The notes: generated from the letters alone by a model not told the origin. A stretch of 7,999 nt of DNA from an uncultured Actinoplanes sp. (GCF_934643405.1 NZ_CAKUCL010000301.1:1-7999), one strand, 5' to 3'; counted from the stretch's first letter, positions 1 through 5,747 are shown. A program made the numbers and translations.

Positions 1-764
1 CCGAACATCGCCTTGGCGAAGTGGTCGAGCGTGCCGCGCAGGTGGGCCATCGTGATGCCCTCGTCGACGACCAGGCCCTCGATCTGGTGGAAGACCGGGC
101 TGTGCGTGGCGTCCAGCTCGTCGGAGCGGTAGACCCGGCCCGGGCACACCACGTAGATCGGGGGCTGGCGGGTCAGCATCGTGCGCACCTGGCCGGGCGA
201 GGTGTGCGTGCGCATCACCAGGCCGGGCAGGTCCACGTAGAAGGTGTCCATCGAGCCGCGCACCGGGTTGTCCGGGCCGATGTTGAGCGCGTCGAAGTTC
301 GCCCACTCGAGCTCGAGCTCGGGACCCTCCACCACGTCGTAGCCCATGCCCTGGAACAGGTCGCCCATGTGCTCCATCAGCGTGGTCAGCGGGTGCCGGG
401 CGCCGCGCGGGCGGCGGTCCCACGGCAGGGTGACGTCGACCCGCTCCTCGACCAGCACCCGCTCGGCGCGTTCCACCTCGAGCGCCGCGTGCCGCTCGTC
501 GAACGCGGCCTGCACGGCCTGGCGGGCGATGTTCACCCGCTTGCCGGCGTCGGACTTCGCGGCCGGCGGCAGCGAGCCGATCTCCCGGCGGGCCAGCGAG
601 ACGGGCGAACGGTCGCCGAGGTGCGCCGGCTTGAGCGCGCCCAGCGCGTCCAGGTCGGTCGCGGCGGCGAACGCGCGGCGCGCCTCGCCGACGGCCTCAT
701 CGAGCGCGGCCGGGTCGAGCAGGGCGGCCTGCTTCGGATCGTACGGATCGTTGCGGTAGGACAT
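1..764 (-). CDS. pheS: Phenylalanine-tRNA ligase alpha subunit, 3' part cut by window edge
   Basis: Catalytic alpha subunit of the cytoplasmic (alpha-beta)2 synthetase that charges tRNA-Phe. 254 codons are visible from an ATG at 764. Residues 1-110 form the charged, helical N-terminal region that in the family is a tRNA-binding coiled coil. The class II core follows: motif 1 around residues 124-150 (HPLTTLMEHM to the VEGPELE stretch), a conserved RTHTSP stretch at 185-190, and motif 2 at 209-230 (GRVYRSDELDATHSPVFHQIEG) with the ATP-contacting Arg. Bacterial PheS is usually about 350 residues, so roughly 100 residues including motif 3 lie beyond the left edge; pheT would be expected next. A GGGAG ribosome-binding site sits 11 bases before the ATG. 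The 180-base gap from the dehydrogenase upstream leaves room for its own promoter. Identification is firm. Confidence 0.96.
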   Translation of the reverse strand, partial: MSYRNDPYDPKQAALLDPAALDEAVGEARRAFAAATDLDALGALKPAHLGDRSPVSLARREIGSLPPAAKSDAGKRVNIARQAVQAAFDERHAALEVERAERVLVEERVDVTLPWDRRPRGARHPLTTLMEHMGDLFQGMGYDVVEGPELELEWANFDALNIGPDNPVRGSMDTFYVDLPGLVMRTHTSPGQVRTMLTRQPPIYVVCPGRVYRSDELDATHSPVFHQIEGLVVDEGITMAHLRGTLDHFAKAMF

Positions 765-802
765 GGTCGGGCGAACTCCCTCACACCTGATGAGCCATCG
801 GC

Positions 803-808
803 AGTGTA
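803..808 (-). promoter_or_regulatory. Possible -10 element of a pheS promoter
   Basis: On the minus strand this reads TACACT, which fits the actinobacterial TANNNT -10 pattern and lies 38 bases before the pheS start. No convincing -35 hexamer is visible 16-18 bases further upstream, so this is a weak guess from position and pattern only. Confidence 0.25.
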
Positions 809-880
809 CGGAGGCGCGGCTGAGCCGCAGCCCGCCGGTCAGGGAGTGTCAGGAAGTCAGGCGCAGCGCCGCTTACCCAA

Positions 881-897
881 GCCCGCGACCAGCGGGC
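881..897 (-). terminator. Possible weak terminator after the dehydrogenase gene
   Basis: GCCCGC and GCGGGC form a perfect 6-bp stem around a 5-base loop, 47 bases past the dehydrogenase stop codon. On the minus strand it is followed by TTGGGT, so there is no real U-run. It could slow or end transcription between the dehydrogenase and pheS, or it may be a chance GC-rich hairpin. Confidence 0.25.
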
Positions 898-944
898 CGG
901 CTAAACAGCTTCGTCGCACGTGACATGGCGCAAAGCATATCGCG

Positions 945-1949
945 TCAGGCGTCATGCACGGCGACCACGATCCCGGCGTGCCCCGGAATGGGCGAGTCCA
1001 TCGTGGTGAGCGCCACCCCGGCCGCCTCCAGCGGGATCTGCGTGCCGACCAGCCGCCGGGGCTCCAGCGCGCCGGAGACGATCAGGTCGAGCATCCGCGG
1101 GTAGTCGGCGGCGGCCATCCCGTGCGAGCCGACGATCTGCAGTTCGCGGGCGACCACCAGGTCCCACGGCAACGGCGCCCGGGTGTCGGCGCCGAGCATC
1201 AGGCCGACCTGGACGTGCCGGCCGCCGGGACGCAGCGAGCGCACCGAGGCCTCGGCGGTCTCGGCCGACCCGTACGCGTCGATCGCGATGTCCGCCTCGC
1301 CGTCGATCTCGTGCACGATGACCGCGCCCAACGAGGCGGCCAGCGCGTTGGCGGCCGGCGACGGGTCGAAGGCGAGCACGCGCAGGCCCATCGCACTGGC
1401 GATCATCACCGCGGACAGCCCGACGCCGCCGCAGCCGAAGACCGCGACGGTGGCGTCGTCCGGTACCGGCCCGTGCCCGGTGAGCGCCCGGAAGGCGGTG
1501 GCGAACCGGCAGCCGAGGGCGGCCGCGCTGACGAAATCGACGGCGTCGGGGAGCCGTACGAGGTTGGTGTCCGCCGCCCGGACCACGACCCGCTCGGCGA
1601 ACGAACCGGGATGGGTGAAGCCGGGCTGGGTCTGGTCGGGACAGATCTGCGCCGCCCCGGACCGGCAGTACTCGCAGCGGCCGCAGCCGTTGACGAACGG
1701 CGCGGTGACCCGCTCGCCCACCGCGAAGCCGCGCACCTCGGGCCCGGCCTCGGTGATCACACCGGCGAACTCGTGCCCGGGCACGTGCGGCAGCGGGACC
1801 GGCTCGTGGCCGCGCCAGGCGTGCCAGTCCGAGCGGCAGACGCCGGTCGCGCGCACCGCGACCACGGCGCCGTCCGGCGGGCACGCGGGCGGCCGGACCT
1901 CGCGGATCTGCGGCTGCGCGCCGACCGCGTCGTAGACGACCGCCCGCAT
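945..1949 (-). CDS. Zinc-dependent medium-chain alcohol dehydrogenase
   Basis: Soluble 334-residue NAD(P)-dependent oxidoreductase of the zinc alcohol dehydrogenase (MDR) family. The catalytic zinc ligands are all present: Cys38 in ATGVCRSD, His59-Glu60 in GHEFAG, and Cys147 in ALGCRFA. The structural-zinc lobe is intact with Cys89, Cys92, Cys95 and Cys103. The Rossmann fold carries GCGGVG at 172-177, and Asp195 at the end of the second strand favours NAD over NADP. The true alcohol or aldehyde substrate cannot be told from sequence. The ATG at 1949 was chosen because it begins the family-typical MRAVVYD and overlaps the methyltransferase stop as TGATG; the longer open frame upstream only shadows that gene. 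It is therefore probably translated by coupling with the methyltransferase. Its place among translation genes is unusual. Confidence 0.93.
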   Translation of the reverse strand: MRAVVYDAVGAQPQIREVRPPACPPDGAVVAVRATGVCRSDWHAWRGHEPVPLPHVPGHEFAGVITEAGPEVRGFAVGERVTAPFVNGCGRCEYCRSGAAQICPDQTQPGFTHPGSFAERVVVRAADTNLVRLPDAVDFVSAAALGCRFATAFRALTGHGPVPDDATVAVFGCGGVGLSAVMIASAMGLRVLAFDPSPAANALAASLGAVIVHEIDGEADIAIDAYGSAETAEASVRSLRPGGRHVQVGLMLGADTRAPLPWDLVVARELQIVGSHGMAAADYPRMLDLIVSGALEPRRLVGTQIPLEAAGVALTTMDSPIPGHAGIVVAVHDA

Positions 1950-2725
1950 CAGCGCTGCGCTCGCGCGGAGGCGTAGAGACAGACGGCGGCGGCCGCGGCC
2001 AGGTTCAGGCTCTCCGCACCGCCGTAGATCGGCACCCGCACCCGGCGGTCGGCCGCGTCGAGCAGCGCGGACGGCAGGCCGTGCGCCTCCGACCCGAACA
2101 GCCAGGCGGTCGGCGCGGCGAGCACGCCGTCGTCGGCCAGCGAGTCCAGGTCGTCCGAGCCGTAGCCGGTCGTCGCGAGAACCTGCAGGCCGGACGCGCG
2201 AAGGTCGTCGGCTACATCGAGCGGGGCACGCACCACATCTACATGAAACAACGAGCCGGCCGACGCGCGGACGCATTTGCCGTTGTACGGGTCGACCGCG
2301 TCCCCCGCGAAGATGACCGCGCCCGCTCCGGCGGCGTCCGCGGTGCGCAGCACGGTGCCCGCGTTGCCCGGGTCGCGGATCTCGGCGGCCACCGCGACCA
2401 GCCGGGGCCGTTTCGCCAGCGCGGCGGCCAGCGGCACGTCCACCCGCTCGCAGACCGCGACCAGGCCCTGGGGCTGCACGGTCTCGCTGAGCGCCTCGAT
2501 CGCGTCGTCGGTGACCAGGGAGACCTCGGGGGCGAGCGCGACCAGGTCGGCGTGGCGGTCCAGGGCGGCGCCGGTGCCGAACAGCTCGAGCACCACGCCG
2601 GCGGCCAAGGCCTCGCGGACCGCCTGCGGGCCCTCGGCCAGGAAGCGTCCGGTCTGATCACGGTCCCGGCGGCGCTGCAGCCGTCGGGCGGCGACCACCC
2701 GCGGCGTACGGGAAGTGAAGGTCAT
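1949..2725 (-). CDS. SpoU/TrmH-family RNA 2'-O-methyltransferase
   Basis: SAM-dependent methyltransferase of the SPOUT (trefoil-knot) class, expected to methylate a ribose 2'-OH in rRNA or tRNA. With the start used here it has 258 residues. Residues 1-90 form the small substrate-binding domain (RTPRVVAARR, then FLAEGPQAVREAL). The knot domain shows motif 1 with Asn121, Gly123 and Arg127 (RDPGNAGTVLRTAD), motif 2 with Gly212, Glu214 and Gly217 (LFGSEAHGLP), and motif 3 with Ser239 and Asn241 (VPIYGGAESLNLAAA). The ATG at 2725 has GAGG five bases upstream. Another ATG at 2740 would add five residues, but the only SD-like bases before it are buried in a hairpin. Actinobacteria commonly carry such a gene (tsnR-like) between rplT and pheS; the exact target nucleotide is unknown. 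Confidence 0.93.
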   Translation of the reverse strand: MTFTSRTPRVVAARRLQRRRDRDQTGRFLAEGPQAVREALAAGVVLELFGTGAALDRHADLVALAPEVSLVTDDAIEALSETVQPQGLVAVCERVDVPLAAALAKRPRLVAVAAEIRDPGNAGTVLRTADAAGAGAVIFAGDAVDPYNGKCVRASAGSLFHVDVVRAPLDVADDLRASGLQVLATTGYGSDDLDSLADDGVLAAPTAWLFGSEAHGLPSALLDAADRRVRVPIYGGAESLNLAAAAAVCLYASARAQR

Positions 2726-2744
2726 GGGCCCCTCGAACATGAGG

Positions 2745-2779
2745 CAAAGCGCCCCCCGAAAGGCTCGGGAGGCGCTTTG
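2745..2779 (-). terminator. Terminator-like hairpin between rplT and the methyltransferase gene
   Basis: A 9-bp outer stem (CAAAGCGCC with GGCGCTTTG), one C-A mismatch and a 5-bp inner stem (CCCGA with TCGGG) enclose a 5-base loop. It sits in the 57-72 base gap after the rplT stop. Read on the minus strand the 3' arm ends in CUUUGCC, so the U-tail is only three bases. It more likely gives partial termination or a processed 3' end for the infC-rpmI-rplT message than complete termination, since the gene downstream has no other obvious promoter. Confidence 0.5.
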
Positions 2780-2797
2780 GCGACTACTACGCGACGG

Positions 2798-3190
2798 TCA
2801 GGCAGCCTGCGCGGCCGCGCCGCCGGTGCCCTCGGCCGCGACGGCAGCCCGGGCGACCTCGACGATCGCCGCGAAGGCCGCGGCGTCGTTGACGGCCATG
2901 TCGGCCAGGATCTTGCGGTCGACCTCGACGCCCGCCAGGCGCAGACCCTGGATCAGGCGGTTGTAGGTCATCCCGTTCGACCGGGCCGCCGCGTTGATAC
3001 GGGTGATCCACAGCTGGCGGAAGTCGCCCTTGCGGTCACGCCGGTCGCGGTACGAGTACTGCATCGAGTGCAGCACCTGCTCCTTGGCCTTGCGGTAGAG
3101 GCGGGAGCGCTGACCGCGGTATCCGCTGGCGGTCTCCAGCAACGTGCGACGCTTCTTCTGGGCGTTCACCGAACGCTTGACGCGTGCCAT
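2798..3190 (-). CDS. rplT: 50S ribosomal protein L20
   Basis: Large-subunit protein that binds 23S rRNA early and is needed for 50S assembly. The 130 residues begin with the family signature MARVKRSVNAQKKRR, a long basic N-terminal tail that threads into rRNA. The globular part follows, with DFRQLWITRINAAAR at 56-70 and NRLIQGLRLAGVEVDRKILADMA at 77-99. The E. coli protein has 118 residues; the excess here is an Ala/Gly-rich C-terminal tail from about 112, which is common in high-GC actinobacteria. AGGAG lies seven bases before the ATG. It is 39 bases downstream of rpmI in the usual order. In other bacteria L20 represses its own operon by binding the mRNA. Confidence 0.98.
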   Translation of the reverse strand: MARVKRSVNAQKKRRTLLETASGYRGQRSRLYRKAKEQVLHSMQYSYRDRRDRKGDFRQLWITRINAAARSNGMTYNRLIQGLRLAGVEVDRKILADMAVNDAAAFAAIVEVARAAVAAEGTGGAAAQAA

Positions 3191-3229
3191 CTCGGTACTC
3201 CTAACAGGGGAACTTGTGTGGCGCTCGCG

Positions 3230-3424
3230 TCAGCGGCCCAGCAGCTTCTTGATGCGCTTCTCGTCGGCCTTCGCCACGACGACCGTACCGGTCATCCGGC
3301 GGGTCACGTGGGAGGACTTGCCCTCGAGCAGGTGGCGCTTGCCGGCCTGCTCGCGGACGATCTTGCCCTTGCCGGTGACCTTCACTCGCTTGCCGGTCCC
3401 GGTGTGGGGCTTGAACTTCGGCAC
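3230..3424 (-). CDS. rpmI: 50S ribosomal protein L35
   Basis: Small basic 64-residue protein of the large ribosomal subunit, the normal family length. The sequence opens with PKFKPHTGTGKRVKVTGKGK and ends KADEKRIKKLLGR, both typical of L35. The start is a GTG at 3424, giving the family N-terminus (M)PKFKPHTG. AGAGG lies five bases before it. A longer frame beginning at 3451 adds nine residues that no L35 carries and would run through the hairpin upstream. It sits between infC and rplT, as in most bacteria. Confidence 0.97.
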   Translation of the reverse strand: MPKFKPHTGTGKRVKVTGKGKIVREQAGKRHLLEGKSSHVTRRMTGTVVVAKADEKRIKKLLGR

Positions 3425-3429
3425 TTGAG

Positions 3430-3434
3430 CCTCT
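3430..3434 (-). promoter_or_regulatory. Ribosome-binding site that fixes the rpmI GTG start
   Basis: AGAGG on the minus strand, five bases before the GTG at 3424. It selects the GTG over the upstream in-frame ATG at 3451, which falls inside a hairpin and has no such site. Confidence 0.75.
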
Positions 3435-3442
3435 TTCTGGTC

Positions 3443-3471
3443 TTTCCGCACCGCCGGCGGCGGTGCGGAAA
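3443..3471 (-). promoter_or_regulatory. Perfect 13-bp hairpin between infC and rpmI
   Basis: TTTCCGCACCGCC pairs base for base with GGCGGTGCGGAAA around a 3-base loop. It occupies most of the 54-base gap between the infC stop (3479) and the rpmI GTG (3424), ending nine bases before the rpmI ribosome-binding site. No U-tract follows on the minus strand, so it does not look like an intrinsic terminator. In E. coli the L20 repression site lies in infC-rpmI RNA; whether this hairpin has a similar role, or serves as a processing or stability element, is inference. Confidence 0.6.
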
Positions 3472-3478
3472 AGCTTGC

Positions 3479-4105
3479 CTACTCTGCGGTGGTGTCGGTC
3501 GCTTCGGCCGCCGGTGCCTCGGCACCATCGCCCTCACGCGGCTCCCGCGGCGGGCGGGCGTTGGCCGCGACCGTCGCAGCAGCAGCTGCCTTCGTGGCCC
3601 GGTGAGGGGCCAACACCATGATCATGTTGCGGCCGTCCTGCTTGGGACTGGCCTCCACGAAACCGAGTTCCGAGATCTCTTCGCTGAGCCGGCGCAGCAG
3701 CCGGAAGCCCAGTTCGGGCCGGCTCTGCTCACGACCGCGGAACATGATCGTCACCTTGACCTTGTCGCCCGCCTTGAGGAACCGCACCACGTGACCCTTC
3801 TTGGTCTCGTAGTCGTGCGGGTCGATCTTCGGCCGGAGCTTCATCTCCTTGATGACGGTCTGCTGCTGGTTACGCCGCGCCTCGCGGGCCTTCAGTGCGC
3901 TCTCGTACTTGAACTTGCCGAAGTCCATGAGCTTGCACACCGGCGGCCGCGCCATCGGAGCAACCTCGACCAGGTCCAGGTCGACATCCGCGGCCAGCTG
4001 GAGAGCGCGCTCGAGCGGGACGATGCCCACCTGCTCACCCTCGGGGCCGACCAGACGGACCTCACGAGCCCGGATCTGTTCGTTAACGCGTGGTTCGACG
4101 CTGAT
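3479..4105 (-). CDS. infC: Translation initiation factor IF-3, apparent ATC start
   Basis: IF3 binds the 30S subunit, keeps it apart from 50S and checks start codon and initiator tRNA. 208 residues from the chosen start. N-domain at about 1-70 (VNEQIRAREVRLVGPEGEQVGIVPLERAL, then DLVEVAPMARPPVCKLMDFGKFKYE), helical linker at about 70-90 (KAREARRNQQQTVIKEMKLRPKIDPHDYETKKGH begins here), and C-domain to about 168 (FRGREQSRPELGFRLL, then PKQDGRNMIMVLAPH). The tail from 169 is Ala-rich and acidic, as in other actinobacteria. The first ordinary start in frame, a GTG at 4030, would delete 25 residues of conserved N-domain. Between it and an in-frame TGA at 4117-4115 there is no ATG, GTG or TTG. An ATC at 4105 sits four bases after AGGAGG and gives (M)SVEPRVNEQIR. 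This mirrors the AUU start known for E. coli infC. Confidence 0.95.
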   Translation of the reverse strand: MSVEPRVNEQIRAREVRLVGPEGEQVGIVPLERALQLAADVDLDLVEVAPMARPPVCKLMDFGKFKYESALKAREARRNQQQTVIKEMKLRPKIDPHDYETKKGHVVRFLKAGDKVKVTIMFRGREQSRPELGFRLLRRLSEEISELGFVEASPKQDGRNMIMVLAPHRATKAAAAATVAANARPPREPREGDGAEAPAAEATDTTAE

Positions 4106-4109
4106 GGGG

Positions 4110-4115
4110 CCTCCT
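4110..4115 (-). promoter_or_regulatory. Strong ribosome-binding site before the infC ATC start
   Basis: A full AGGAGG, four bases before the ATC at 4105. It overlaps the in-frame TGA (4117-4115), so nothing upstream can be the N-terminus. It is the strongest SD match in the window, and it is paired with a start codon that is normally inefficient. Confidence 0.85.
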
Positions 4116-4137
4116 CAGAACGTACTGTTTTCGCCTT

Positions 4138-4157
4138 CCGCGGCTGCCCAGCCGCGG
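4138..4157 (-). promoter_or_regulatory. 8-bp hairpin upstream of the infC ribosome-binding site
   Basis: CCGCGGCT pairs perfectly with AGCCGCGG around a 4-base GGGC loop (minus strand). It ends 22 bases before AGGAGG, and an A-rich stretch (GGCGAAAACAG) separates the two. It could insulate the ribosome-binding site or be a protein-binding site; there is no direct evidence for either. Confidence 0.4.
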
Positions 4158-4206
4158 TCGCGCTGCCAATGTCGGTCGGCCCCTGGCTCACCCACGTCTT
4201 CTGGGT

Positions 4207-4243
4207 GCCGGGAAAGCAGAAGGCCCCGGCGCATGCCAGGGCC
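4207..4243 (-). promoter_or_regulatory. Candidate attenuator with competing stems in the infC leader
   Basis: On the minus strand GGCCCTGGC (4243-4235) pairs with GCCGGGGCC (4230-4222) around ATGC, a 9-bp stem with one G-U pair. It is followed directly by UUCUGCUUU, six U in nine bases, which fits an intrinsic terminator. The 3' arm can instead pair its GCCGGG (4230-4225) with CCCGGC (4212-4207), a perfect 6-bp stem with a 12-base loop. The two cannot form together, as expected of a terminator/antiterminator switch. No folding energies were computed. Confidence 0.45.
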
Positions 4244-4365
4244 CGCTCGACCGGTCATCGGCGCCCAGATGAGGACGCACCCCGAGCCTCGGATATTCCC
4301 GAGACCGGGTGACCGGACCCGGCCACTCACGTGACTCGGGTGGGAACCAGCGGGCTCCTCTTTCG

Positions 4366-4386
4366 CGCCCCCCGGAGCGGGGAGCG
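4366..4386 (-). terminator. Possible hairpin terminator after the PH-domain gene
   Basis: CGCTCCCC pairs with GGGGGGCG around a 5-base loop (8 bp, one G-U pair). It begins 23 bases past the PH-domain gene stop. The following bases are CGAAAGAGG with no U-run, so it is at best a weak or factor-dependent terminator. It could equally be part of the infC leader. Confidence 0.3.
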
Positions 4387-4408
4387 TGGTCGACTGACGG
4401 CCAGTCTA

Positions 4409-4852
4409 TCAGGCCTTGACAGCGGCGGAATGAAGGGCCCGCAGCGTCCGTACGCCGTCGACCGCGTAGTCCTTGTCGGCGGCCTGCAGCGCGTGGATCG
4501 ACACCTGTTCGTCGTCGTTGAGCTCCAGCTGCGCCCACGGCGAGTTCCGGTCGAACCGCACCGCCCGCACCACCGACCAGGGCAGGTCGTACCCGCCGAC
4601 CACGTTACGGATCTTGATGTGCTCGGCGTCGGCGGTGACCCGCGGCCGGCAGAACGCCAGGATGCCCAGCCCGATGAGGACGCCGAGGCCGATCATCGCG
4701 GTCTGGTCGCCGCGCTCGAACTGGCCCGAGTTGTCGAATCCGGCCGAGCCGCGCAGGCCGAAGCTGAGCACGGTGAAGAGCACCACCACGAAGGCGGCGG
4801 CCGGCCCGGCGATCCAGCGGATCTTCCGCGGGCGATATATGACGGCGTCCAC
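4409..4852 (-). CDS. Small two-helix membrane protein with a bacterial PH-like domain
   Basis: 147 residues from the chosen GTG. Two hydrophobic helices, at about 12-33 and 52-68, are joined by a polar loop (GFDNSGQFERGDQ). A soluble domain from about 70 to 145 (RPRVTADAEHIKIRNVVGG, PWSVVRAVRF, WAQLELNDDEQVSIHALQ) resembles the bacterial PH domain of actinobacterial proteins such as the mycobacterial CFP-6 group; no function is established for it here. The frame can be extended to a TTG at 4861, but AGGG (4865-4862) abuts that codon, whereas it lies nine bases before the GTG at 4852. The gene starts 11 bases after hisG and is probably co-transcribed with hisEG. I see no link to histidine synthesis in the protein itself. 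The family call is fairly sure; the role is unknown. Confidence 0.85.
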   Translation of the reverse strand: MDAVIYRPRKIRWIAGPAAAFVVVLFTVLSFGLRGSAGFDNSGQFERGDQTAMIGLGVLIGLGILAFCRPRVTADAEHIKIRNVVGGYDLPWSVVRAVRFDRNSPWAQLELNDDEQVSIHALQAADKDYAVDGVRTLRALHSAAVKA

Positions 4853-4863
4853 GACGAACAACC

Positions 4864-5706
4864 CTACAGTCGGCAGTTGGCGATGTCGGTGACCAGGATG
4901 GCCCGGGCCCCGAGCTCGTACAGCTCGTCCATGATCCGGTGCACCTCCGCGCGCCGGACCATCGCCTGCACGGCCACCCAGCCCTCCCGGTGCAGCGGGG
5001 ACACCGTCGGCGACTCGATGCCCGGGGTCAGGGCCGTCGCGTTCTCGAGCAGGTCGGCCCGTACGTCATAGGCGAGCATCACGTAGGAGCGCGCCACCAG
5101 GACGCCCTGCAGACGCCGGATGAGCTGGGCGACGCCGGTGGCCTCGCCGCCGGCGCGCCCGATGACGATCGCCGAGGAGCGCAGCAGCGGCTCGCCCAGG
5201 GTGACCAGACCGGCTTGCCGCAGGGTCGCGCCGGTCTCCACCACGTCGGCGATCACGTCGGCCACGCCGAGACGCACCGCGTTCTCCACGGCCCCGTCCA
5301 GGCGGACCACGTCCGCCTTGAGGTCGTGCTCGGCCAGGTACCGCTCGACGACACCCGGGTACGCGGTGGCGATGCGACGCCCGGCGATCTCGTCCGCCGA
5401 CGACAGCGTGCCCGCCGGGGCGGCCCAGCGGAACGTGGCGCCGCCGAAGTTCAGGTCGAGCAGTTCCTCGGCCGGGACGCCGGAGTCGACCAGCAGGTCA
5501 CGTCCGGTGATGCCGAGGTCGAGATCACCCGATCCGACGTACGTGGCGATGTCACGCGGCCGCAGGTAGAAGAACTCGACGTGGTTCGCCTCGTCGCGGC
5601 AGACGAGGTCTTTCGGGTCGGTGCGCTGGCGGTAGCCGGCGTCGCGCAGCATCTGCGACGCGGGCTGGGACAGGGTGCCTTTGTTCGGTACGGCGATGCG
5701 CAGCAT
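4864..5706 (-). CDS. hisG: ATP phosphoribosyltransferase, long form
   Basis: First and feedback-controlled step of histidine biosynthesis: joins ATP and PRPP to give phosphoribosyl-ATP. At 280 residues it is the long, self-contained form that does not need HisZ. It begins MLRIAVPNKGTLSQPA and has the periplasmic-binding-protein-like catalytic lobes. The PRPP loop is at 147-163 (GVADVIADVVETGATLR, with Asp154, Glu157, Thr158, Gly159 and Thr161). The C-terminal ACT-like domain from about 205 is where histidine inhibits in this family. GGAG lies eight bases before the ATG at 5706. The open frame runs much further upstream, but that part shadows hisE. It is 41 bases downstream of hisE, the usual actinobacterial hisE-hisG order. 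Confidence 0.97.
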   Translation of the reverse strand: MLRIAVPNKGTLSQPASQMLRDAGYRQRTDPKDLVCRDEANHVEFFYLRPRDIATYVGSGDLDLGITGRDLLVDSGVPAEELLDLNFGGATFRWAAPAGTLSSADEIAGRRIATAYPGVVERYLAEHDLKADVVRLDGAVENAVRLGVADVIADVVETGATLRQAGLVTLGEPLLRSSAIVIGRAGGEATGVAQLIRRLQGVLVARSYVMLAYDVRADLLENATALTPGIESPTVSPLHREGWVAVQAMVRRAEVHRIMDELYELGARAILVTDIANCRL

Positions 5707-5747
5707 GGACGTGCTCCTTCGAGTCGGAAGATCGGCGAGGCGGCACG

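Larger units (their letters stand above)
4106..4408 (-). promoter_or_regulatory. Structured leader of the infC-rpmI-rplT operon
   Basis: 303 bases with no credible gene, between the PH-domain gene stop and the infC start. Reading along the minus strand it holds: a TAGACT (4408-4403) that could be a -10 element but lacks a clear -35; an 8-bp GC hairpin at 4386-4366; a small CTCGG/CCGAG hairpin near 4300; a terminator-like hairpin at 4243-4222 with a U-rich tail; an alternative stem at 4230-4207 that would break it; and an 8-bp hairpin at 4157-4138 just before the ribosome-binding site. This arrangement is what a regulated 5' leader would look like. In other bacteria this operon is controlled through its leader by L20 or IF3, but no known leader family is identified here. 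Confidence 0.5.

Noticed and set aside
21..923. A 300-codon plus-strand frame antisense to pheS.
   Set aside because: Low-complexity product from the opposite strand of a clear pheS; no family signature.
954..1976. A 340-codon plus-strand frame antisense to the alcohol dehydrogenase.
   Set aside because: Shadow of the dehydrogenase, whose zinc ligands and Rossmann motif confirm the minus-strand reading.
1950..2276. Possible N-terminal extension of the dehydrogenase.
   Set aside because: The added residues are Arg/Gly-rich, come from another frame of the methyltransferase gene, and precede a family-typical MRAVVYD start.
2081..4312. A 743-codon open frame on the plus strand, antisense to the methyltransferase, rplT, rpmI and infC.
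   Set aside because: Its product has no recognisable domain and is rich in Arg, Gly and His, as expected of an antisense frame in high-GC DNA. The four genes on the other strand are unmistakable.
4115..4330. A 71-codon minus-strand frame in the infC leader, whose stop overlaps the infC ribosome-binding site, as a leader peptide.
   Set aside because: None of its GTG or ATG starts has a ribosome-binding site, the product is featureless, and its span contains the hairpins. The stop-SD overlap is suggestive, but there is not enough to call a gene.
4416..4421. A perfect TTGACA on the plus strand as a -35 element.
   Set aside because: No -10 element lies 16-18 bases downstream, and no plus-strand gene follows; it falls inside the end of the PH-domain gene.
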